This document shows positions 1 through 12,700 of a DNA stretch of 64,000 bases, one piece after another. A program made the translations under genes and the position numbers. The first letter of the stretch is position 1, and the number at the start of each line of letters is the position of its first letter. The notes under the pieces are model-generated. The model worked only from the letters and a program-made list of their open reading frames with translations, did not search any database and was not told the DNA's origin. This DNA comes from Chrysomallon squamiferum. Lineage: Eukaryota; Mollusca; Gastropoda; Neomphalida; Peltospiridae. The DNA lies in the NCBI GenBank assembly GCA_012295275.1, contig CM022679.1, positions 27,067,483 through 27,131,482 of the forward strand, written 5' to 3'.

Positions 1-170
1 CCCATACACTCTGTAAAATACAAGCCTAAAGTGCAGTAGCTGTACATGCAGTGTTATACGAGATTACACTATTCAGGTTTATAATCATCCGCGTTGCATG
101 TGAAATGCGAAGTCTAGGTTACTGTGTCAAGACACTGATAGTGTAATTATTAGTCAAGTGGACAAGTGGC

Positions 171-181
171 TCACACACACC

Positions 182-223
<42 letters not shown>

Positions 224-230
224 TGTACAC
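171..230. repeat. (CA)n microsatellite, slightly interrupted
   Basis: An almost continuous CA tract with a few CCAC, TATA and TGTA interruptions. It sits at the edge of the larger CA-containing minisatellite that follows. Confidence 0.9.
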
Positions 231-1240
231 ATGCATTAATAATAGATATAAATCAAAAGAAAACTGATACAATAATGGCAATACACATATGGTTGTAAAG
301 TTATAACTCATACACACACACACATACATGAAGACACATTCATTATAAATATGGAAAAAAAAAATATATATATATATGTATCATTATAACTTGCAGATAC
401 ACATACATTAATAACAGATGTAAAAACATCATCTATATAACAATATCAGTATACATACTGGTTCACTGTAACTTACATAAAAACACATATGCACACAATT
501 ATAAAAAAATAACACTACCAGTACAAACTACGTCATATCAGTATAATTCTATGAAACATACACACAGACATTCATAACACCTAAAAATAATCATCTATAT
601 AATGGTGTCAGTACACACAATTATATCATTATAATTAATACACACACACACACACTCTGATATATGTATACACGCTTATACGTACAATTATAGCAGATAT
701 AAAAAGCAGCATTTATATAATAATGCCAATACCCATATTGTCACATCATAATTTTACATACACATATAAACATATACATGAACACAATCATAAAGATAGA
801 TAAAATATACACTTGGTCATATTGTAACTCTCTCTTTCTCTCTCTCTTGTACACCCACAAACAACAACAATAACATTTTTTTTTGTAAAAATCATTAAAA
901 CATTTCATCCTTGTAACAGTATCAATAACGACATTATAAGATATATCATTATCTCAAAAATACACAAATATAATATAAAAGTGCACTGTCTATAATTATA
1001 ACAGTACCATTACAATTTACATATGCTGTTATATCAATACAACTATTTCACACACACATTCCTGACAACTATAAAACGTATCATCTGTATAATAGTGTCA
1101 ATGTAACACTGTTACTTCATTCTTACACACACACATACATTCAAACAGACAGACATTTATAACAGATTATAAAATAAAAGTCTAAATTATAACAACACTG
1201 CACATAACTGTTAACAGACTGTAACATTTAGGACTACCAA
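230..1240. repeat. Degenerate minisatellite, period roughly 120-170 bp
   Basis: A motif close to CATCTATATAATAATGTCAG followed by TACACA, a TCATTATAACTTACA-like segment and a CACACA run recurs near 259, 429, 592, 709 and 1081. Copies differ by many substitutions and by CA-run length. The unequal spacing suggests old tandem duplication followed by decay. Copy boundaries are approximate. Confidence 0.6.
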
Positions 1241-1989
1241 AGTAACACAATCACGATACACGTCAAAGAAACAGCTTTATGGCCTTTATATAGATTTTAC
1301 GTGACTGCAACACTGAAGAACACATTAATAATAATAAGAATCACAAATCTGTAACAGGTGTTAAAATATGTAACAAACATTAAATCAGCAGATACACAGT
1401 TGTTAATACTATGTAACTATAACACAATACAGGAGTTTCATTTAATTAACAAGCCAATAAATAATACAACAAAAAAAAAAAAAAAAAAATGATAGCTTAA
1501 AACAACAAGATTTTAAAGCATAGACTACATTTTTGAGAGTGCATTTGTAGTTAAAATATTTATTTTTCAATCATAACACATTTCATATTTCTTTCAACAT
1601 TCATCAGAATTTTAAATATCCTAAAATATTTTTAAGCAGTTAGATAATACAATTTGGTCTAGGTGTTTTGTATTATTTTAATGACAAAATTTATCAAATA
1701 TAATCTTTAATAATCTTTTAATATACACATATATACATATACACACAAACAGATATATATGTTTCAATAATCGCATTGTTTTGTCCTTACAATTTTCTCT
1801 TTCATTCAACGTCTATATATAGTTAGTTATATATATATATATATATCTGATATGTGTCAGTACATTAAGAATCAATTATATCATTAAAATTTTCTCTTTC
1901 AAACTCACAAATATTTATGTGTATGTGTTTGTACATATTATATAGATATATGTACACACAAACACACATGTATGTTATATTGTTATTAT

Positions 1990-2028
<39 letters not shown>
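1990..2028. repeat. (CT)n-(CA)n compound microsatellite
   Basis: A CT run passes directly into a CA run. Simple repeat, no gene nearby. Confidence 0.85.
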
Positions 2029-2632
2029 AAATACATCAGAATATTGTGAATGGGTTAAAAGTTGTTGGTAAATGTAGAAACAATGTAACATGAACAGGGC
2101 AACATCCTACACACACACACAAGATACCATCTCAGATAACTGACTTCTATTTACTTTCTGTAACATCTGTATCGAAACCACCTACAGCAATACCAACAAA
2201 TACAGTCAAAAACATTTTTGTGTATTTTCACATATTCATATCCTTAAACAAAGAAAGGAGTCAGTGATAAAAATAATACAAGACAATAATGTAACAAATA
2301 CAATAAGATATGCAGAGGCAGTGTTCTTTTAATATTTACCCTGATAATTTTATATTGCCTTGTTATGTGATATCAACTGATACATAATATTAACTGATAT
2401 ATTCTATTCCAACCTGTGGCCATGACTGATACATCAGTGGGTATTTTATGGGGGTTTTTTTGTCTATTGAAAGGCAAATACAGAACATGCTGATAATAAA
2501 CAGGATCAGGAAGAACAATGGCAAAGCAGAAATGCATTTCTTATCAGTATTAACATAACACTGACTAAAATTAATTAATCATTAAACTGCAATAAGCTTA
2601 AAACAGAAAGAACAAAAATAGAAAATAAAATA

Positions 2633-2663
<31 letters not shown>

Positions 2664-3879
2664 TAAATAATATAAATAAAAATAGAAAATAGAAAATAAC
2701 TAAATTAAATAAATTAAAAAAGACAAGAATTATATATATATAAAAAAAACCACTTTGCAATTTTATAAATATGAGCTTTGTTACTACCTCCTTATTCACT
2801 TTCTTTTAAAATATTAAGTTAAATTTCTGAAATGCTGCCACATAATAGAGCTGTACTAATTAAATCATGTTTTATTACTGCAATTCTTTAAAGGCTGATA
2901 TCCAGCAGCAAAGCAGTCAGTATGACACAAAGAAAATTTATAACATTAATACATAACATTAACACCAATAGTGCTCTTTTAACAATATGGGTATTTACAA
3001 ATGTGTGTATTAGCTACAGAGAGAAACTATGTAAAGCTGATATATTTGATATGTTAATGTTTCTGTGTTAAGAAATGTCAAAAGAGGAAGAAATAATGTA
3101 ATGTAAATGTCACATAATTATTGTCTTATCCACCCGAAAAAAACTGAAAAAAGAAACAGTTCACCAGAATCAAATAAAACATCACTTTGATTTTGAAGAA
3201 GACAATGCACTTAGATTACAAATAAATAATAAACTGACTATCTAGAAAAGAATTTTTATCATGTAAAAATTACATAGGACATTAAAAGAACCAGGATGCA
3301 AAACAAGTTTTTTCTTTGTAGTTTATCTAAGGCCATAAGGAAAATAGGTTAAATACATTTTACATACTTCCATGTGAGTTTATTTTATTTTTCGTGCTGT
3401 CATTTTCTATAAAGAAATATTCCTAATAATAATAATATTAATAATAATAATAATAAATGTCCAAAGGCAAGAGAAAAAGAGAGAGAAAAAAATAGGTCAA
3501 ATGTTAATAAATAAGATTGGAAATTATGTTGTGATTCCTTTGTGATTTTCTCTAAATTAACATGCTAGAAAGGCACAAAAATTATTATAAATGTCAACAA
3601 AAAATTAAAAATTATAAAATATCAAAGTATGTACTCTCTTATTTTTGTTTTGTTTTAAAATACAATTTTTGTTATTATTGAACTCAGTAATGAATATATT
3701 TATTATTAAAAAAATAATAATAATAACAATAATTGAATAAAAGAATAATAAAATAAAAACTTCTAAAACCATAAAAATGTTACATTTTATTATTAGGAAA
3801 ATCTAAGCGGTACGCTCACAAATGTCATATCAACCATACACTTACTTTCAATATTTAGATTTTTGTCTTTTGTTTCTTT

Positions 3880-4400
3880 ACAAAATGTTGTCAGCGTTTC
3901 GTTTTCGAAGTTTTATTTTAAAAGCTACGTAACAATCACATTTGTTTAGTCCCAATCCGGAAGTTATTTTGTGGAAACGACCCTGATTGACACCAGATTC
4001 GAGATTGTCCACTTGCCTTTAAATCGTTATAAATTAAAAACAAGCAAAAACGCAAAAGATCGAATATACTTAAATATCTTACCTCATTCACAACTTAATG
4101 GCATAAAAGCGTTTAAAAATTTAAATTTTTCTTTGTTTTGTTTCTATCTCGTAACACATGTCTGCAACAATTTCATACAGCCGTTAGAGGGCGCTATACG
4201 GCGCCGAGAGTGGGCGGGGTTTCACTATCGTCTGTTTTTACAGCTGTTAGTTCGGACTGCGCCCAGATTTTGTGACAAAATCCGTTTACTTTTTAACAAA
4301 ATCTTTTGCGATAATCCAACGAAAGATTCGGATGTTAAACGAATGCATCATTATTGGATATTTACTGTCCACATAGTCGATGATAAGAAGGAATAAACAA
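3880..4400. promoter_or_regulatory. Promoter-like patch with GC box
   Basis: This is the only patch in the first 9 kb that is clearly richer in G, C and CpG. It carries GAGGGCGCTATACGGCGCC and the Sp1-type GC box TGGGCGGGGT near 4187-4220. On the minus strand a good 5' splice site (GAG followed by GTAAGA) lies near 4080, so a short non-coding first exon of a leftward gene is possible. The plus-strand open frame at 3971-4396 has no recognisable domain and I do not call it a gene. Direction of transcription is unresolved. Confidence 0.35.
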
Positions 4401-4408
4401 ATATCTAA

Positions 4409-4439
<31 letters not shown>

Positions 4440-5562
4440 AAGACAACATTAAACAGTTTTTATTTTATTTTATTTACATTTTATTGCTGTTGTTACTCCT
4501 TATTTTATGACACTGAAACAGATACCTACAAACAGCCCCAAAGAAACCCACATGAAAAGACAGGAAGAAAATGTAGAAACTGGCTATTTAATTTTTTATT
4601 TGTTTATTTTTTGTCATTACTATGTAAGAAGACCGTAATATATAATTCTTAATTTTGTGTTTTACGGTTTATTTATTTATTTATTTTTCCTTTTTTCTTT
4701 CTTTTTAAAGAAGCCAAAAAAAAAAAAAAAAAAAAAAAAAGGTTATGACGTATGTAAATTAGTCATCTTTTTTTTTTTTTTTTAATTATTATTATTATTA
4801 TTATTTTAATGCTTCACGCTGTACGACTATGTGCGTAAAAATTAACCTAAATAGGATTGTCGTTTACTATTAGCCTGAAGAAATGAAACGTGGATGAATG
4901 AATACAACAACAATAACAAATACTAAATTTAAAGTATTTCTATTTGATTATTAACATCATCAATTCTTACATATTAAATTATGACTGTAATATATTTATA
5001 TTGTGTCTGAACCGCTTTGTGGTTGGGATTGCCTGACAATTGTAAGCATTTCTGTGTGCACCGGTAATCAACTGAAAAAAACAGTTACAGTTCAGTAAAA
5101 ATACAGAGAAGACTGGTCATTTCTTTGTGTGGTTTATACATTTGTGAGGGATTGGGCTAAAAGCACAATCTAAAGATACATAAACACCATTGACGTGATT
5201 TTTATTTATAGTAAAGTACTTGGGAAATTCCTCCAAAACACGTGGGACATTAAAATATTATAAACACTTTTACTGGTGATTACTTGAGGAATTCAGGACA
5301 GTGATGGTCTGCCAGTATTGGTCAGGGGTGTGAACTGTTATCTGTATGACTGCGGTGAAAGCAGGAAAAGAAAGAATATCAGGCAATGGAATGGCAAGTT
5401 ACCCAAAGATCATGCTAAAGAGGGTTGATTCCATGATATGTCTTACCTCCGCTACTAAATACACCAGTAATAAATAAACAGAAAAACAGGAAAACATAAA
5501 TGATAAAAAAAAAAAAAAAAAGAAGAGTGCCTTTGAAGTAAAAGCATGATACATGATTTAGC

Positions 5563-5565
<3 letters not shown>

Positions 5566-5601
<36 letters not shown>
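5566..5601. repeat. (TA)n microsatellite
   Basis: An essentially perfect TA run, then ordinary AT-rich sequence. Confidence 0.9.
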
Positions 5602-5604
<3 letters not shown>

Positions 5605-6114
5605 TGAATGAGATTATATAATTATTTATTTATCCTACTAAATTAAAAAGTTTTCTTTCTTTCTTTCATTCTTTTTATTTTATTTTATTTTTTTACGTTC
5701 TATCAACTAGTATTAACAGAAATAAAAACTATTATATTGTTATCAGCTATAGAAAAGCTGTGCCCATTGTATATGTGTATTTTCAGTGCCATTGTTCTGT
5801 GACTAGAATTTAAAATATCTATGTTTTCTTGCCTGTTAACAATCCCACCTGTAAAATACATCTCTTGTGTCTAAGTCAAAAAATCCATCATATTGTAACA
5901 GGGATTACTTTTATATTGTTAATACGACAAAATCACAATCCATAACTAATCTCCATGATCATTAACAACATGCAGATGCATATCAGTAGACAACCAGTCC
6001 TGTCATTAACAGGATTTCTGCATTTAAATGTTTCTAAAATTACACTGTCCACTGCTGCAGGTGACATTTATTGTAGCAGAATGTAAAACAGACATCCTGA
6101 CCTTCCAGTTATAA

Positions 6115-6430
6115 TTAAAGTTGTCTGTCGGCCATCTTTGTTTTTCCAAACATTTCATAATAGAATAAAACTTGTTTCAATGACCATCTTTGTTCTTCTG
6201 AATTGTTCAGAACAGAACAAAATGAATGTAAACATGTTCCAATGGCCAGTTTTTTTTTCTCCCAAACTATCCAGTATTGAATAAAATGATCTAAATTTGT
6301 TTCATCAGCTCCCTTTCTTCTCCCATACTGTCTAATATGATATTGTCTAAACTTGTTCCAGTGACCATCTTTGTTCTTCCAAATTGACTAATACAGAACA
6401 GACTGATCTGTATCAAATGACCATGTATCT
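6115..6430. repeat. Minisatellite, about five ~60-bp units
   Basis: The phrase GACCATCTTTGTTCTTCCAA, followed by a TGT(C/T)TAATA-like segment, an AGAATAAAATGA-like segment and CTAAACTTGTTCCA, recurs near 6128, 6180, 6241, 6303 and 6359. Units have diverged by point changes and small indels. No coding potential is conserved across units. Confidence 0.75.
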
Positions 6431-6505
6431 AATGGAAAATACTTCCTTTCCATGGCTGCTTAACACAAGTTTGACAATGTTTCAAGAGTTTTATATAACG
6501 ATTAA

Positions 6506-6511
<6 letters not shown>

Positions 6512-6562
<51 letters not shown>
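6512..6562. repeat. (TG)n microsatellite
   Basis: A perfect TG tract about 50 bp long, directly after the 60-bp minisatellite. Confidence 0.95.
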
Positions 6563-6564
<2 letters not shown>

Positions 6565-7372
6565 ATCTAAACAAATATTTTTATTTATGTTTTTGCAGGT
6601 AACACCATAAACAGAATTGATCGGAGAAATGGATAACAGGGAGAGATAAGGAGAAAATAGGGAAGTCTTCTATCAAAAAAACAAACTATGATCTATGCAA
6701 GGTCTTCAGTGTCTTATGCTGTTTTTAGTAAACAAGATACCCTGAATAGATAGCTCCTTTCATTCAACAATATTTTATACATCATTTTTTTTTTTTTTTT
6801 ACTTTGTACGTTGTGTACTATTATGTATAATATAATTATATATTTCTCTATGCGAAATGTGACATTATAGATAACTATTTCATACATCTATCTATCTATA
6901 GATAGATAGATATATATTTTTTTATCCCGAACATGATATATATTTGTCGGCAATGCAAATTTGTTCACTGCTTGCAGAATAATTTAATAATTTGGTAACG
7001 TAACATAGATATCACATTTTTTTATTGATATTAACTCAGCTGTGAAGAAGATTTATTCTGTGAGAAGAAATAATAAATGTATTTTTAATTTCCTCATATT
7101 ATTTACACACTAGCGTGACGCTGTCAACTGAAGTTTAAAATCTTTGTGCAAAGCGGTATCAAATTACTACAAATTTGGTTTACATCAATTTCAAATCATT
7201 TATGACAGTTGTGTGTAGAGTGACATGCCTAATCTGTTGTGTTATGAATAATGAAATCCTCTCAGTTACATAGGTGTAGTTCTAGGTGAGTGGTTGTCAA
7301 GGAGATTTGGATTCTCTCCCTCTTATCTCCTTACAATTTGTTCTAATTAGTTTTCATTTATTTTAAAGTACA

Positions 7373-7475
<103 letters not shown>

Positions 7476-8727
7476 TATTTATATATGCCACTGTAATGTT
7501 GGTAAACGTCTATCTCTCCTGTTATCAGAGACCTCATCTCCAGCACAATGCATTAAACATTACTGTACTGACAATGCACCAAGTTATCATACATATTGTA
7601 TGTAAGTCCAGTTGTTATTGATATGGCAACCAGTGGTAAGGATCAATAATAAGTATAAAGGAGTTTAACTGAATAAAAAAAGATTTCAATACTAATGTTT
7701 GTGTAATATTTATTTATATTAAATAACAGCATAACAAACATATATGTCACCAAGTTGAATAAATTAACTTAAGTTATACATACACTTACATATGTATATA
7801 TATATATATGTACAAATGTAATAATACCACAGTGGAATGGAATAAGCCTGTATGATAAATATGTGTAACAGAATCAGAATCAGAAATTGTGATTTATATA
7901 TGTGATTTAAAAAAATAGGCATTAATAATAATATAATAGTAATAATAATAATTAAAAATCAAAAAAAAAAAAACAAAAAATAATCTCACAAACTCAATTA
8001 CTGTACCAAAAAGGTAATTAATTATTTATATATTTATGAATGAAAACAGTGACACCACAAAAAAAACAAGAGTGAAAAAAGAATATATATAAATTATATA
8101 GTGCTGGAACACTGACAATTAAGAAAATAATAATAATAATAATAAAATCTGTAATAATAACAACAATAATAACTGTAATAATAATAAAAATTATAATTAC
8201 TGAAAACATTGCCTTTAACAAAATCTCCAACAATTATTGATTGTAAGCATTAACTTAAACATGTGACTGAAAACATCAGCATTAACACAGTCGTACAGAT
8301 CACATAACTTTATTGTTTCTATCAATTATTTGCAAGAGTGACATTTAATTTTAATCAACAGCAACAATAAATCACAAAAAAGAATAATTAAATTTGATTA
8401 AAAAAAATAAATATAAAGCAGCTTCAGAATGTATATTTATCAAGTGTGACATCATTTTTAACATGAACATCAACTTTTCAACCAAAGAACATAGAGTCGG
8501 GGTTAAAAAACACATTAAAACAACAAAAAAATAAATAATAATAATGAGTAACAGTGGAAAATAAAACTAAATAAATGCAAATGGTAAACATCACAACAGT
8601 ATAGATAACATAATAAACAATAAATAATGATTGCTAAGTTACCAGAACAACAAAGGTTTAACAACTTGACACAGTAAAATAGTTATAATGAGGTAAGAGG
8701 TAAAATGACAAAGCTATACAATGGAAA

Positions 8728-9110
8728 CTGAATATTCAGGGAAACAAAAATGTTGATAATTTAGATGAAATTTGACTATTCAGGGTAAAAATAAAAAAAA
8801 ATAAAAGTGAACTTGAAATAGAGTATTCATGGTAACAAAAAATGTTAGTATTTCAGGTGAAACTGTATATTCAGGGAAACATAAATGTTGATAATTCAGT
8901 TGAAATAGAATATTCAGGGTAAAAATTGTTGATAAATCACTAGAAACTGAATATTCAGGGTAAAAAATATTCTATTTCTAATGAATTAACAACATTTATG
9001 TTACTCTAACTAATGTTTATAATTCACATCAAACTGCATATTGAGAGTAACAAAAATATTGAAATTATATATTCAGGATAAGACTGATATACTCTGATCA
9101 TTCATTTGAA
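8728..9110. repeat. Minisatellite (ATTCAGGGTAACA-type units) with one inverted unit
   Basis: Units of about 50-60 bp built on GAAACTGAATATTCAGGG, then AAACAAAAATGTTGATAATT, repeat six or more times. One unit is inverted: 8966-9004 is the reverse complement of 8876-8914 with 4 mismatches in 39 positions. The array lies 600-1000 nt downstream of the SNX14 stop codon in the transcription direction, so it may fall in the SNX14 3' UTR. Confidence 0.75.
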
Positions 9111-9719
9111 ACTTATCGTTAGGCTAAATGTTGATACTTCAACTGAAATTGTGACAATAAGGATAACAACAACTGACTGTGTATTTGTGAAAGTACAGAC
9201 CAAGTCAGTTCAGAATTTACATCAAATCTATTACATGTAGTTAACTGTTGACTTAAATTAATGTTGATTTATAACCTATTTGTTTCATTACTGGCTGGTT
9301 TTGATGATAAATTTTATACTAGAATAAAGTGTACAGACTGAATATTTTAATAATGTATTGACAAATACTGTACATCATTTTCTTTTATGAGTTGTAAAGT
9401 AACTTTTACATTATACTAATGTATTTACTGAATCTTTTTATCATTTTCTTGTACAAAAATTATGAAATGTTTTTTATATTAACAACCATATTTACTGCCA
9501 CTTTTTATCATTGTTTTTTTATATAAAAATAATAAAATACTTTTTACATTACAATAATGCATTTGCTGACACTCTTTTCCATAAGAGTAACAAAAAATTA
9601 TTTTGTGTGTTAGTGATATTCTGGCAGACAGTCTAGTTTTCTCATCAGTGAGTAGAAGTATTGTTTCTTCAAGTAAAATAACACACTGAGAGACACACAG
9701 ACAGAACAATGACATATTC

Positions 9720-12700
9720 TCATGCAAGACCAGGAGATGGTGTTTCTCGAAGTTCAGGAAACAATTCTTGTATGACAATGTCAAACAGTACGTAAGACAG
9801 CTGAAAAAAAAACAAAACAAAACATAAACAATTACTGTCAACAGACATCAACAATTCTACTATCAAATTTACTCAGTTATCTTTAGCCCAAAATTATCAG
9901 GGTTTTGTATTCCATCTTACATAAAAAAAGAAAAGATCAGTTATAATAACAAAACCTTAGTTTGCCTTTGATTAGCCATTTATCATTAAAAAGATAAATA
10001 AAATTTAGTTCTATACTATTATTAGTTATCATGAAATCAGTGTTTAGAATATATGAATGAAGTTCTTATGGTTAATCTGTATAATTTAAATGTCAGTCTC
10101 TTTATTATATGAGCTATGCACTGACCTGGAATACAAACGGAACATCCCTCTTTGAAAGGACAAATGAGTATAAAGAAGTGACCTATATTTCATTGACTAA
10201 CAGAATGTGAGCGGTTTAGTTTGCAATTGTTCTGACAGCATGCTGAGATCCCTAGTATTACTACATAAAGACTTCATGTGTTATTTAATATATTATTACT
10301 GCACATCCATGTTTAACAAAACAAACAGTGCCTGCTGTTGTGTCACTGATGTCTGTCAAAACAGACATTAATGTGCAAGCTGAAAAATGTGCATCAACAT
10401 ACATCATGACTTCCTTTTCATAATTCACATTCATTCACATATCCAGTTGTTTCTTATTTTTGTTTTCAGTGAGACCTGGGTTGTAATTTATTGTCAGAGC
10501 ACATGAATGAAGGCAACAGGCTGCTGGATCGTTTCTCATGAATGTATTCACTGAAATATTTCACATTCCACTCAGTGCTCCATATTCTAGACTATCAAGT
10601 GTGATTATGAAAAAGTGTTTATAAATGATCTGTTGCTAGCAATCAGTAAATGTATCAACAGCTCATTAAATAATGGGTTTTCTTTGTAATGTTCCTCTTT
10701 CAAAAATGATTTTCTTTCTCCAATAAATCAGTGCATATAAACTTTATTATTTGTACTTTTCTTTTACCACTAAATCTGTGAATATAAGCTATTTGTCCAT
10801 TAAGATGCAGTTTATAAACACATATTCAAAATTTTATTAAATATTTCTAACAAGTGACAGTTAAGAACAGCTGATGTAACTTACCTGTTTGTTAAGTTTG
10901 GGTTGCTGTAAAAGATTAAGAAGGTAACGAGTACCAGCTTCATGATTTTTGGTTCCAACCACCGACACAAAGGCTCCTGAAACAAATAATCATATTCTTA
11001 CTGAACAGGAAATATAAATTTTTCCAGAAATAATTTCACTTTACTCCTAGAGGCTGTTAATATATTTTCCTGATTATGGAGAGGTGTATTTAAATACGTG
11101 CTTACTGCTAATAATAGTAGGGCTTCTCTCTCATTTCATTACCATATCAAATGTTTGTGATTTACTGATTATTAATAAATCATTACAAATAAAGAGTGTT
11201 GAAGTGTTATTAAATAAAAATTGATTCACTGTTTCTTACGTGGAATGAAATCTAATGATCCCTGTAAAGCTTTCTCAAAACGTTCCTTTTTCTGTTCATC
11301 AGTTCTATAAACCAAAAACAAACAGAAAACATCAGTTTCTATATTTAAATATAAACACAGTAATTTATTATCCAGTCTAAAATAAAATGACAACAATAAA
11401 AAATTTAATAAAATAAAAAGAGAAACACTAAACAGAACACGAATTATAAGAATAAACTTGAAACTCAAATGTAAAAAGATTAGTTTATTCTCAGTAAGGT
11501 AATAACAAAGTAACAATTACTGAAGCAGTTATTTTAACTAATAAAAAAACAAAATTAATAAAAATAGTTATATTTACCTAGGAGGATCAGTATCAAAGAA
11601 CAGAATGTCTGAAAAAAACAACATTTAAGATTTAAAATAAAAATTTATATATCACATATGTAAAATATAAAAATCCAATATATTTAAGACAATTAAGTGG
11701 TAAAAATTGGTTGACAAGTGATTGTTACTTATTAATGAGGATAATTTTTGATTCTGTCACTGAACTGTTTGAAAATTCTTTTTATGGGCATAACAGTCTC
11801 ATGAGAAAATTCTTCCTAGAAGAGAGGGTGATGGGTCAAGTCACATAAAAAATATACAAGCTACTTAACAAAGGTATATTGCCTGTAACAGACCTGCTTT
11901 CTACAAAGGGTGAGCATAGACTTTTTACACACTGGTCAAATCAAAAAACAAAAATAATAACAACATGCTAATTAACAAAGGTATATCTGTAATGGACCCA
12001 CTTTCTGTTATGGGTAACCACAAACTTTTTCCATACTGGCCAAGTCAAATAAAAAATACACAATCTAATTAATCACCATATACTGGTGTAATGGTCTCCC
12101 TTTCAGTGATAGGTGAGGACAGATTTTATACAGATTGGTCAAGTCACAAAATATACATGCTAATTAATCAAGATATATCTGTAATGGTCCCATTTTCAAT
12201 AATGGGTGAGGACAGATTTTTTTACACACTGGTGGTGGTTTAATTCCCCACCTACTAGATCTGGCCATTAACAAGTGTACAACTCACCTCTAAGTAAATG
12301 AATGAGACCGATCACTCTATGCTCCTGACTGACCTGATCAAGCCTGACACTGAGATACCACTCGAGGTAACTCTCCACTGTAGTTTTACCAATGATTTTA
12401 AACGTCATCAGAATGTGGTGAAACCAGTCAGGGATGTTGTAAACATGGCGGGCTGCAAATTAAACCAGTAAAACTGATAATGATGTCACAATGTACTCAC
12501 ACTACAGAGAATAAGTACACGGGATTAACTTGTAGAAATTTAGAGTGAAAATAGAATGGTTATAGATATGTATAAGTATTACACAGAGGAGGAACACAAC
12601 TGCATTCTACATCAGTGTAAAACAGAGATAAGACATGTAAATGAAATCAATGGATCATGAACCATTCCTATACTCTAATAAAATAACCTATTGATTTTAT

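Larger units (their letters stand above)
1..3780. other. Gene-free, CA/TA-rich stretch
   Basis: No coding exon can be supported on either strand. The stretch is dominated by (CA)n, (TA)n and (AAT)n tracts, runs of A, and a degenerate minisatellite over the first 1.2 kb. The only longer open frames are translations of A/T simple repeats. It could be an intron or 3' region of a gene lying to the left, but nothing here proves that. Confidence 0.6.

Noticed and set aside
171-1140. Regularly spaced repeats considered as a CRISPR-like array
   Set aside because: Units are degenerate, spacing is irregular, and the DNA is animal nuclear sequence.
3971-4396. 141-codon plus-strand open frame
   Set aside because: No domain, no homology I recognise, and it spans a promoter-like GC patch. 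It may be chance; kept only as part of the promoter-like entry.
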